Source: an uncultured Paracoccaceae bacterium
Lineage (GTDB): Bacteria; Pseudomonadota; Alphaproteobacteria; Rhodobacterales; Rhodobacteraceae
Length of the DNA stretch: 64,000 bases
Direction: 5' to 3'
Assembly (NCBI GenBank): GCA_947493745.1
Contig: CANLSM010000006.1
Location: 62,001 to 126,000 of the forward strand
Part shown: piece by piece, positions 1-7,325 of the stretch
Layout: each line of letters opens with the position of its first letter
Numbering within the stretch: the stretch's first letter is position 1
Made by a program: the position numbers and the translations under genes
Notes under the pieces: generated by a model
Seen by the model: the letters and a program-made list of their open reading frames with translations, nothing else
The model's database searches: none
What the model was told of the DNA's origin: nothing

Positions 1-7
1 GGGTCAT
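1..7 (-). CDS. start of a further operon gene, cut by the window edge
   Basis: On the minus strand the stop codon of the SAHH paralogue (4-6) overlaps an ATG at 7-5 in the ATGA arrangement used at most other junctions of this operon. The next codon begins ACC. Only two codons are visible, so nothing can be said about the product. The repeated coupling pattern makes a real start likely, meaning the operon extends to the left of this window. Confidence 0.45.
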
Positions 8-1224
8 GCCATACCTCCTGCCTCCGGCATCCGGGCATCACACCGGACGTTCATTGCGATCAGCTTGCGTATTGCGACACTTTCGTCCTGTTCCTCCGAG
101 ACCTCGTAGATGCCCGGCGAAAGGGACGGCCTTGCCGCCGCCTGCAGCACAGAGAGCGCCTGATTGGCGAAGGTCACATCCATGACCTCGCTGGGATTTC
201 CGGTGGCCGCTGCCAGATTGATCAGCCCGCCCCGCCCCAGAAGGTGGATCTTCCGGCCATCAGCCATGGTGTACCGGCGGATCAGACCGGTCAGATCGGT
301 TGTGTCGCGGGCCACCCGTTCGAGGGCTGTCACGTCGATCTCCGTGACCGAATGCCCGGTATTGGCAAGCGTGATGCCGTCCTTGGCCAGCGCCAGATGC
401 TCGGCCCGGACGATATCCGGGCGGCCGGTCGCGGTGCACAGGATATCGGCGCGTGCGATCGCGTCCTCCAGCGGCAGAACCTGAAAACCATCGAGTGTGG
501 CGCGTATCGCCGTGGCGGCGGTCCGGCAGCAGACCATCACCCGCGCACCCTGACCAGCAGCCCGCATGGCCACGCCACGGCCCACATGACCATAGCCACA
601 GACCAGAAATGCCTTTCCTGCCAGAAGCTTGCCGGTTGCGCGAATGATCCCGTCAATGGTCGACTGCCCGGTGCCGTAGGTGTTGTCCACCTCCCATTTG
701 GTGGTCACGTCATTGACCAGAAAGACCGGCAGCCGGAGTGGATCTGCGTGCGATATCTCCCGCAATTCCGCGCAGCCTTCGGTGGTCTTCTCGGTGGCAA
801 AGACCAGCGCAGGGCAGGCCTCGGGCGCCTCAATGGCCATCTTGATGAGGCGTGCGCCATTGTCGATGATGATCGTCGGCCCGCCCTCATGATGGGCAAA
901 GGTGGCGCCGATCTCGGCCTCAACCTCGTCCGTTGTCATGCCGCGTTTGCCATAGATCGCAATGCCGCGTCCGCGCAGGGCTGCGGCGATCTCGTCCTGT
1001 GTCGAGACCTCATCACCGCCGGTCCATGCAATGTCGGCCCCGCAGGCATGCAGAAGCTCGATCAGAACACCGGTTTCCTTGGTCAGATGCAGACATCCCG
1101 CGATCCGCGCCCCGGCAAGAGGCCGGGAGGATGCGAACTCCTCCTCGATGGAGACGAGAACCGGCATTTCGCCGCGGGCAAACTGAAGGGCTGCCTCTCC
1201 GGCCTGTATTTCGGAGCCGCTCAT
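4..1224 (-). CDS. S-adenosylhomocysteine hydrolase paralogue with altered active site
   Basis: 406 residues, the length of the short archaeal/Thermotoga-type SAHH (bacterial housekeeping SAHH is about 460-480). The fold is clear: H46, T48 and E50 in the first substrate motif, an STQD motif at 74-77, K176 and D180 in a TK-x3-DN motif, YGTGQST at 183-189, Rossmann loop GYGHVGRG at 210-217 and H291. Several residues normally invariant differ. The second Asp of the IIDDGGD motif is N122, the EETTTG glutamate pair reads E145-K146, and GHPS reads GNPS with N343. The acidic residue that binds the NAD ribose after beta-2 (TExDP) is replaced by C233-R234, which could favour NADP. It may be a nucleoside dehydrogenase or modified hydrolase, or a self-resistance copy, rather than housekeeping ahcY. 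The start overlaps the mtnP-like stop as ATGA. Confidence 0.85.
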   Translation of the reverse strand: MSGSEIQAGEAALQFARGEMPVLVSIEEEFASSRPLAGARIAGCLHLTKETGVLIELLHACGADIAWTGGDEVSTQDEIAAALRGRGIAIYGKRGMTTDEVEAEIGATFAHHEGGPTIIIDNGARLIKMAIEAPEACPALVFATEKTTEGCAELREISHADPLRLPVFLVNDVTTKWEVDNTYGTGQSTIDGIIRATGKLLAGKAFLVCGYGHVGRGVAMRAAGQGARVMVCCRTAATAIRATLDGFQVLPLEDAIARADILCTATGRPDIVRAEHLALAKDGITLANTGHSVTEIDVTALERVARDTTDLTGLIRRYTMADGRKIHLLGRGGLINLAAATGNPSEVMDVTFANQALSVLQAAARPSLSPGIYEVSEEQDESVAIRKLIAMNVRCDARMPEAGGMA

Positions 1225-2027
1225 GTCAAAGCCTCCTCCAGCGCGGAGGCACAGGCGCAGTTGCCGCCGTGGCCATCGACTTCCGCAACCATCGAGCGGA
1301 TCACATCCATGACCATCGGGCTTCCGGCGGCGAAGGCGCGCAGCACGCCGTGATGCGAGACCGGGGCTGCGTCCTCTTCGCCCGCGACTTCCTTGGCGGC
1401 CACATCATAGTCGGTGATGTAGGAGATGTTGGTGTAGCAAAGCTCCATCTCGCGGGCGAGCACCACCTCGGGATACTGGGTCATGTTGATCGTGTGCCAG
1501 CCCTGCTGGGAAAACCACCGGCTTTCGGCCGCACTGGAAAAGCGCGGCCCCTCGATCACGACGACGGTGCCTTCGGAATGGGCGGTCGCACCCGCCTTCT
1601 TCAGGGCCTTCACCGCAGTATCCCGCAAGCGGTCGCAATAGGGATAGGCAGAACTGATATGTCCGCCCTGTGCGCCGTTGAAAATGGTGTCCTTGCGCCG
1701 CCTCGTGCGATCCACGAACTGGTTGGTGACGACGAAATCGCCTCTGCGGTAATCGCGCTGCAGGCTGCCCACGGTATTGAAACCGAGCACCTGACTGACC
1801 CCCAGTGACTTCAGAGCCGCAAGGTTGGCCATGTAGGGGACATCGGAGGGCAAGTAGTCATGATTTTTCCCGTGCCGGGGCAGGAAGGCGATCGGTTTGC
1901 CGTCAATCTTGCCAACGCTGATGGGCGCACTCGGCTTGCCGTAGCGGGTCTCGGGCTCGAACTCTTTCACGTCGTCGAGCAAGGTGTAGAATCCGGTTCC
2001 TCCGATGATACCTAAGACAGGGGTCAT
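1221..2027 (-). CDS. mtnP: 5'-methylthioadenosine phosphorylase-type purine nucleoside phosphorylase
   Basis: 268 residues from an ATG at 2027 with a strong GAGGAGG site 6-7 bases upstream; an in-frame start at 2051 lacks this. PNP/MTAP family signatures are all present: GGTG at 9-12 and RHG at 51-53 (phosphate binding), IEGPRFSS at 158-165, NMT at 181-183, and DYD at 206-208 whose Asp marks 6-aminopurine (adenine) specificity rather than guanine. The family reaction is phosphorolysis of MTA or a related adenosine to adenine plus a sugar 1-phosphate. No MTR-1-P isomerase or dehydratase of the methionine salvage pathway is nearby. Instead it lies between a phosphohexomutase and an SAHH paralogue, so a role in making or breaking an unusual adenine nucleoside is an inference from context. 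Confidence 0.85.
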   Translation of the reverse strand: MTPVLGIIGGTGFYTLLDDVKEFEPETRYGKPSAPISVGKIDGKPIAFLPRHGKNHDYLPSDVPYMANLAALKSLGVSQVLGFNTVGSLQRDYRRGDFVVTNQFVDRTRRRKDTIFNGAQGGHISSAYPYCDRLRDTAVKALKKAGATAHSEGTVVVIEGPRFSSAAESRWFSQQGWHTINMTQYPEVVLAREMELCYTNISYITDYDVAAKEVAGEEDAAPVSHHGVLRAFAAGSPMVMDVIRSMVAEVDGHGGNCACASALEEALT

Positions 2028-2037
2028 GCGTGCCTCC

Positions 2038-3501
2038 TCAGCTTGAAACAAGTCCGTTACGGGTCAGTTCGGCTGCAACGGTCGCGCTGACCATCGCGGC
2101 AAGATCGGGTTCGGGGTTGGCAAGCTCGCCATAAAGCCGGAGCCCGCCCTCGGTGGTGGAAGGACGAAGCATCAGCCATTGATGGGCTGCCCCCCGCAGA
2201 CGGGCAGCCCCGCCCGCAAGGTGATCGACCTGACACGGCCCCAGATCAAGATCCCGTCCCGTCCTGCGAAGACTGTCGGCAAGATCGTCAATGCCGGGCG
2301 AGCCTGCATCGGCGATGTGGCTCTCCAGCCAGATCAACCGCTCGGTTCCCAGAAGCCCCCGGACTTTCTGGATCTCGACGGACAGGCGCTCGCCACTGTC
2401 GGACAGTGCTTCGGACAGATGGGCCGCCACGGCCAGCGGATCGCGGTCGGTGGAACGCGTCCGAAACGCAAGATCGCCGACGCTGCCGCCCGCGACATCC
2501 GCGTGACCGGCAAAGAGATGCTGGGCGAGGTATTTGAAACCGATTTCGGTCTCGATGAGCGTGGCCCCCACATGCCGCGCGGCCAGACGCGCCGAAATTC
2601 CCATCGACTGGGTCAGGGCGACGGAGCGGATCGGGCGGCCCTTGCGGTTTTCATAGAAGATCAGGAGCGCCAGAAGATCATGCGGCTGAACCGAGTACCC
2701 GGTCTCATCCACAATGAAGACCCGGTCCCCGTCGCCATCCAGCGCAATCCCAAAATCCGCCTCATGGCGGACAACCTGTCGCTCCAGAGCGGCGCGCGCT
2801 GCGGGGTTTGAAGGATCGGGTGTCTGCCCCCCGAACGTCGCAGACGGGGGTCTGCCCGTATTCACCACCTGCCAGTTGAGCGCGGCCCCCAGCGCCTCCA
2901 CAGAAGGGGCTGCAACACCACCCAGACCATCAACCACAACACGGAAAGGCAGGCGGCGGGTGCCGGCCACTCCATCAGTGATGGACGCGACATGGGACCG
3001 GATGAAGCCTGTGGCTGCCTCAATATCGACACCGGCTCCATGCGAGGGCGTTGAGACCATGCCCAGCCCGGCAATCCGCCGGTCGATCGCTGCGACCGTA
3101 TCGGGCGGGGCGGGCAGACCCGGCGCAATCTTCAGTTTGATGCCGTTCCAGTTGGCCGGATTGTGGCTGGCGGTGACCAGAATGGCGAGATCGAAATCCT
3201 GAACTGTCAGGAAGGATGCGGTCGCTGTCGGCAGATGCTGTACGCACACAACCTGATAGGCGCGATCCCGATTGCCGATCAACTGCGCTGCCGCCGAGAC
3301 AACGTCCGGGCCCAAACCGCGCGTATCATGGGTCAGAAGAATACGGTGCCCACCCGAATTGTCTTCGTGCACATCCATGATCGCCTGGATGATTCGCAGA
3401 GCCGAGGCGCAGGTGAAGCTGCTCCCGATCTGGCCGCGCCAGCCATCGGCGCTGCTTTTGGGCCCCTCGGCCCGGGCATGTTCCAGAGCGCGCTGGCTCA
3501 T
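2038..3501 (-). CDS. phosphohexomutase (phosphoglucomutase/phosphomannomutase superfamily)
   Basis: 487 residues from ATG 3501, which overlaps the stop of the PfkB kinase as ATGA; a longer in-frame start at 3618 would run into that kinase and gives atypical sequence. The alpha-D-phosphohexomutase layout is visible: an N-terminal DGWRG motif near 19-23, the phosphoserine loop TASHNP at 110-115 (S112), a DGDGDR metal-binding loop near 250, and a C-terminal RPSTTEG phosphate-binding motif. The family moves a phosphate between C1 and C6 (or C5) of a sugar. Paired with an adjacent PfkB kinase and a nucleoside phosphorylase, a phosphopentomutase-like role on a sugar or cyclitol phosphate fits. Substrate cannot be told from sequence. 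GlmM is less likely because of the operon context. Confidence 0.85.
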   Translation of the reverse strand: MSQRALEHARAEGPKSSADGWRGQIGSSFTCASALRIIQAIMDVHEDNSGGHRILLTHDTRGLGPDVVSAAAQLIGNRDRAYQVVCVQHLPTATASFLTVQDFDLAILVTASHNPANWNGIKLKIAPGLPAPPDTVAAIDRRIAGLGMVSTPSHGAGVDIEAATGFIRSHVASITDGVAGTRRLPFRVVVDGLGGVAAPSVEALGAALNWQVVNTGRPPSATFGGQTPDPSNPAARAALERQVVRHEADFGIALDGDGDRVFIVDETGYSVQPHDLLALLIFYENRKGRPIRSVALTQSMGISARLAARHVGATLIETEIGFKYLAQHLFAGHADVAGGSVGDLAFRTRSTDRDPLAVAAHLSEALSDSGERLSVEIQKVRGLLGTERLIWLESHIADAGSPGIDDLADSLRRTGRDLDLGPCQVDHLAGGAARLRGAAHQWLMLRPSTTEGGLRLYGELANPEPDLAAMVSATVAAELTRNGLVSS

Positions 3502-4457
3502 CGACCCACTCCATGGGCTGCAATCTCGGTCTCGAGCCGCTCCAGCGAAAAATCCGGGGCGCGGGCGCCCACGGTCTGCACCGCGATCATCCCGCCGAGA
3601 TTGGCGATTTTCAGGCAATCGGCGAGCGGCAGTTCCGCCTGATCGGCAAGCATGAAACAGGCGGCAAAGTGATCACCGGCGCCGGTCGGGTCCACACAAT
3701 CGGTCATGAAACCGCCCGCATGCGCCCGTTCGGTTCCAAGCGTGCAGATCGCACCAGCAGCGCCCTGCGTCTCTACGATGCGGGTCTGCGTTGCCTGTTT
3801 GACGACCGAACCATGGGCCTTTTCCAGATCAGTGGCCTCGGCTGTGTTGACGAAGATTGCGCGCAGATGTGGCAGCAGGCGGCGCACGACCGGATGGCGC
3901 ACATAATGGCCGCCGGGGGTCCAGTATATATCCGGCCCGCCAACGCTTCGCTCCAACCGATCGGCCAATCGCTCCAGAACCGAAAGGGCCGGATCAAAGA
4001 GCGCCACCATGTCGAAACCCACCAACTCATCCGGGTCAAGATCGGTCAGGGCATCGTTTGCGCCCCGTTCGATGATCATGAAATGACCGCTCTCAAAGAC
4101 CGGAATGACGGCCCGTCCGGTCGGCTCTTCGGTTCGAGTGACATAGGTCGTGTCGATGTTGCGCTCTTCGAGGTCCTCCAGAAGCCAGGCTCCCATGTCG
4201 TCCTTGCCGACCGCACCCATGATCGATGTCGAGAGACCGAGACCCGCAAGCGCGCTGGCGCAATTGCCCGCATGGCCACCGGCGAGCACCTGCTTTTTCG
4301 TGACATGGGTCGCGCCGTCATCGCGCAGGCCGCCGGGAAGCATGAAGATCTCGTCATAATTGATGGCCCCGAGGGCCAGAACGCCCGTCTGTCGCGCGGT
4401 CTGGCGCAGATGCGCCGCCACCGAGGGCGCCACGATATCAGCAAGCGCGTGGGTCAT
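3498..4457 (-). CDS. PfkB-family sugar/nucleoside kinase
   Basis: 319 residues. Ribokinase-like signatures: a substrate-binding glycine pair GGHAGN at 60-65, GAVGKDDMG at 81-89, and the C-terminal DPTGAGDHF motif at 256-264 that forms the anion hole with catalytic D262. The family transfers the ATP gamma-phosphate to a hydroxymethyl group of a sugar, nucleoside or cyclitol. Both ends overlap neighbours by ATGA (with the Rid protein upstream and the mutase downstream), so it is co-translated with them. The substrate is unknown; from context it may supply the phosphate that the mutase then moves. Not a housekeeping adenosine kinase by position. Confidence 0.85.
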   Translation of the reverse strand: MTHALADIVAPSVAAHLRQTARQTGVLALGAINYDEIFMLPGGLRDDGATHVTKKQVLAGGHAGNCASALAGLGLSTSIMGAVGKDDMGAWLLEDLEERNIDTTYVTRTEEPTGRAVIPVFESGHFMIIERGANDALTDLDPDELVGFDMVALFDPALSVLERLADRLERSVGGPDIYWTPGGHYVRHPVVRRLLPHLRAIFVNTAEATDLEKAHGSVVKQATQTRIVETQGAAGAICTLGTERAHAGGFMTDCVDPTGAGDHFAACFMLADQAELPLADCLKIANLGGMIAVQTVGARAPDFSLERLETEIAAHGVGR

Positions 4458-4858
4458 ATCGCACCCACCGCATTGATTTCAACCAGACATCCCGTCTCGA
4501 CAAGCCCTGCAACCTGCACAAGCGTCGAGGAGGGGGCGATCTCGCCCAGTATCTCGTTGCGGGTGCCCGAGACAGCCTTGAAATGCGCGAGGTCGGTCAG
4601 GAAAATCGTGATTGATACCAGAGAGGAAAGATCGCCGCCTGCCTCTGCCAGCACTGCCTCGATCCGCTCGAAGACCACCCTCGTCTGGCCTGCCGGGTCG
4701 TTGGGGCAAAGCACATTGCCCTCGGCGTCAGTTGCGACCTGCCCGGTCACGAAAACCAGCTTGGCCCCTGGTTTCACAGGGAAGGCGGTGCCAGGCGAAT
4801 ACGCCCCGACCGGCTTTGAATGACCTTTCGGGATCAGGGTGTGAATATCAGCAGGCAT
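4454..4858 (-). CDS. Rid-family (YjgF/YER057c/UK114) protein lacking the catalytic arginine
   Basis: 134 residues from ATG 4858, preceded by an AGAGGAG site about 10 bases upstream and overlapping the SDR stop by 11 bases. The fold is recognisable from the VTGQV segment, the long helix with RIEAVLAEAG, ITIFLTDL and the C-terminal VEINAVGAI strand. RidA enzymes that deaminate enamines/imines carry an arginine in a PARS motif before the VxVAGL strand; here that stretch reads APSSTLVQVAGL, so the Arg is a Ser. Rid subfamilies without this Arg lack imine deaminase activity and are often part of specialised pathways. It probably binds a pathway intermediate or catalyses a different step. Confidence 0.8.
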   Translation of the reverse strand: MPADIHTLIPKGHSKPVGAYSPGTAFPVKPGAKLVFVTGQVATDAEGNVLCPNDPAGQTRVVFERIEAVLAEAGGDLSSLVSITIFLTDLAHFKAVSGTRNEILGEIAPSSTLVQVAGLVETGCLVEINAVGAI

Positions 4859-5615
4859 CGGAATAATGCTCCTCTTCCAGACCGAAGGAGACGTGTGTGG
4901 ACGACATGTGCAGCCGCCGGATTTCCACATCACCGGGGCAGTCGAAAACCCATGCGACGACGTCGGCGACCTGCTCGGCAGTGAGCCCGTCAGAGCGCAT
5001 TCCGGGCTCGGCCGTGGCATGTGATCCGGCAAAATGCGTGTCCACGCGGCTGGGATAGATCTGGCAAACCCTCAGACCCTGCGACCGGTACTCCCGGCGC
5101 GCGGTGTCGAGCAAGGTCTCGAAACCCGATTTCGCGCTGGCATAGGCCGCGCGGTTCGGAAAAGCACAAAGGGCGCTGTCTGACAGGATGCCCACGACGA
5201 GCGGGGAGGCCTGAAAATCGAGCCTTGGAAGCGCCGCCTTCAATGTGATGAAGGCGGATGTCAGGTTTCCGTTGAGCGTCTGGTTCCATTCGCCATGCTC
5301 AATCTGGGCAATTGGTCGCCAGCGACCGTGACCCGCGTTCAGCACGACACCGCCAAGTGACGCCCCCTCCGGCAAAGTGTCCGCCAGGGCTTGGGCGACC
5401 TGATCCGGGCAACCGACATCAGCACCTGCCCAGGCCAGTCCTTCACCGGTGGGAGAGATCCCGGCGGCGACCGTTCGCAGATCGTCGGTGTTGCGTGCCC
5501 ACAGGATCACCTTGTGCCCCCGCGTCCAGAGCCGCCGTGCAATTGCCGCACCAATGCCGCGGCTCGCGCCGGTCACCAGAACCCAGGCACCGGAAGGGGC
5601 GTCAGTTCGTGTCAT
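4848..5615 (-). CDS. short-chain dehydrogenase/reductase
   Basis: 255 residues from ATG 5615, which overlaps the DJ-1-like gene stop as ATGA. Classical SDR signatures: TGASRGIG at 15-22 for the dinucleotide, NAG at 93-95, a catalytic Ser near 145 and YASAK with Y158 and K162. A basic residue in WAR after beta-2 suggests NADPH. It would oxidise or reduce a hydroxyl/keto group of the pathway intermediate; specificity is not readable. Context (MIPS paralogue, Gfo/Idh, SAHH paralogue) suggests one of several redox steps in the same operon. Confidence 0.85.
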   Translation of the reverse strand: MTRTDAPSGAWVLVTGASRGIGAAIARRLWTRGHKVILWARNTDDLRTVAAGISPTGEGLAWAGADVGCPDQVAQALADTLPEGASLGGVVLNAGHGRWRPIAQIEHGEWNQTLNGNLTSAFITLKAALPRLDFQASPLVVGILSDSALCAFPNRAAYASAKSGFETLLDTARREYRSQGLRVCQIYPSRVDTHFAGSHATAEPGMRSDGLTAEQVADVVAWVFDCPGDVEIRRLHMSSTHVSFGLEEEHYSDAC

Positions 5616-6244
5616 GGAGTGCCACTCCACGCGATTTCAGTGCGCCGCGATATCTCGCCTGGGAGATCGGGATCCAGATCGGACAGAATGCGGAATGCGA
5701 GATCAACGGATTTCACGCTGGTTGAGCGCCGACCTCCGATCGACACGATCCCGTTGCTTTCGATCAGCCCGTCAACCACCTCACCTTTGAAGATCGCCTT
5801 GAGTTCAGCCTTCTTGCGGGCGTGAATGGCGAGTTGACCATCCAGCAGCTTGAGTGCACTTGCGACGATCAGCGCGCCGGAGCAGCAGCAATAGATCCGC
5901 GCGCCGCGATTGTGAGCGGCCCTGACGGGGCGGGACAGCAGGTTCGACTTTGCCGTTTCCGCCGCTCCGCTGCCGCCGGGGACGACCAGCACGTTGCAAC
6001 CGGGATTGAACCGCTTCAGGGGTGCGGTCCTGATCTCCGCACCACCGGAGGCCGTGACGGACGGCCCGGGCGCAAAGAGGCCGACATCCGCGATTGCACC
6101 AGAGGCCTGAGCTTTCGCCAGAACCGAGTAGACCCCGAAAAGATCCAGCTCGTCCACGCCATCATAGGCCAGCACCGAAACCGATGCGGGAGGGGCGGGG
6201 CGCAAGGCCCCGACCACAAAGGGTTGATGATCCCGCAGGGTCAT
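5612..6244 (-). CDS. DJ-1/PfpI-family protein (isonitrile-hydratase-like)
   Basis: 210 residues; the start overlaps the MIPS-like stop as ATGA. The class I glutamine-amidotransferase-like fold is seen in VSVLAYDGVDELDLFGVYSV near 22-41, VVPGGSG at 87-93 and the nucleophile elbow CCCSGA with the likely nucleophile C121. The family includes isonitrile hydratase (InhA), glyoxalase III and the N-terminal half of GlxA regulators; there is no C-terminal AraC domain here, so it is not a regulator. The usual TTHW after the elbow of InhA is missing, so the exact reaction is open. It sits centrally in the operon. Confidence 0.75.
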   Translation of the reverse strand: MTLRDHQPFVVGALRPAPPASVSVLAYDGVDELDLFGVYSVLAKAQASGAIADVGLFAPGPSVTASGGAEIRTAPLKRFNPGCNVLVVPGGSGAAETAKSNLLSRPVRAAHNRGARIYCCCSGALIVASALKLLDGQLAIHARKKAELKAIFKGEVVDGLIESNGIVSIGGRRSTSVKSVDLAFRILSDLDPDLPGEISRRTEIAWSGTP

Positions 6245-7314
6245 TGTGCGGCCGTCATTTCAGACGCGGCGCTCAGGCCCTGGAAGGCGGCGGCAAACTC
6301 CTCCTTCGTGTAGGCCTCATGACCGCAGGCGGGTGATTTGAGGCAGCTTGCCGCAGCCAACGGGAACCCGCCCATCTCACGCCGGTGCGCCAGCGCCGCA
6401 ATCCGGATGAGATCGATGATCACACCGGCTGCATTGCTCGAGTCCTGAACCTTCAGCTTCAGATCGAACGTCACCGGACGACCGGCCCAGCCATAGCCCT
6501 CGAAGTTGATGATCGCGACCTTGTTGTCATTCAGGTGATCCACATAACCCGCCGACGGAATGATCTGCACCTTGGAGGTATTCAGACCCTCCTGCTTGAG
6601 CGCGTTGATCTTGGATTCCGCCTTGCTCTCGCCATGGTCGCGCAGGTTGCGGAAATCCTCGTTGCCACCGAAGTTCAGCTGATAGGTGCTGTTGAGCGTG
6701 ATCCCGCGCTCAGCAATCAGGCCGAGCAGCGTCCGGTGCACGATAGACGCCCCCAGATGGGACGCCAGATCGTCACCGACACATGGCACGCCCGCATCCT
6801 CAAAGAGCTTCAGCAGTTCAGGATTGCGCGCGATGCTTTCCGGTGTGCAATTGACGAAGGCGACACCTGCCATCACCGCGGCACGGGCGTAGGCCTCGGC
6901 GGCCCATTGCAGCCCGGTCGGCAGAGAATAGAGCAGCACTTCCGCACCGGATTTCCGCAAGGATTCCACGACATGCGCCATGGCAAGCTCTGACGTGAGG
7001 TTTGACTGGGTGAAGCCCTGCTCGACCTCGAAGTCATACCTGGTGAGCGGCACGTCGAGAAGCGGGTAGTTGTTCGGACCGGCAAAGACCGCATCCGAGA
7101 ACGGTTTCCCGACCTTTTCGGGATGAACGTCGTAGGCGGCAACGAATTCGACATCCTCGACCCAGATATCCCCGATCGACGCCGAGCGGATACCGAGACC
7201 GGCTTCGGTGTCCTTTCCCTCGGCACGCATATGCCGATAGTAGTCAACACCCTGATGCAAAGCAGAAATATTGTTACCAACACCAGCAACAGCAAGTTTC
7301 ACAGACCGTGACAT
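6241..7314 (-). CDS. myo-inositol-1-phosphate synthase paralogue (cyclitol phosphate synthase candidate)
   Basis: 357 residues from ATG 7314 with TAGGAGA upstream; an earlier in-frame start at 7374 lies in the neighbouring gene. It resembles the actinobacterial/archaeal MIPS type: NAD loop GVGNNIS at 11-17 followed by QGVDYY, CTPESIA near 156-162, GDDLASHLGASI at 180-191, YQLNFGGNEDF at 211-221, and AGVIIDLIR at 296-304. In MIPS the GDDxK lysine is catalytic; here that position is A184. Two other lysine motifs (ESK with K231, LKSP with K326) remain. MIPS cyclises glucose 6-phosphate; the homologue Ari2 of aristeromycin biosynthesis makes a five-membered cyclitol phosphate from fructose 6-phosphate. 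With the lysine lost, a non-standard cyclitol product is a reasonable inference. Confidence 0.88.
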   Translation of the reverse strand: MSRSVKLAVAGVGNNISALHQGVDYYRHMRAEGKDTEAGLGIRSASIGDIWVEDVEFVAAYDVHPEKVGKPFSDAVFAGPNNYPLLDVPLTRYDFEVEQGFTQSNLTSELAMAHVVESLRKSGAEVLLYSLPTGLQWAAEAYARAAVMAGVAFVNCTPESIARNPELLKLFEDAGVPCVGDDLASHLGASIVHRTLLGLIAERGITLNSTYQLNFGGNEDFRNLRDHGESKAESKINALKQEGLNTSKVQIIPSAGYVDHLNDNKVAIINFEGYGWAGRPVTFDLKLKVQDSSNAAGVIIDLIRIAALAHRREMGGFPLAAASCLKSPACGHEAYTKEEFAAAFQGLSAASEMTAAQ

Positions 7315-7325
7315 TTGACGTTCTC

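Noticed and set aside
244-1353. A 369-codon open frame on the plus strand across the SAHH-like gene
   Set aside because: It is antisense to a gene with clear family motifs, has no recognisable protein features and is explained by GC-rich codon structure.
1221-2027. Classical methionine salvage role
   Set aside because: No mtnA, mtnB, mtnK or related genes are in the operon; the neighbours are a MIPS paralogue, kinase, mutase and SAHH paralogue. The enzyme could still act on MTA.
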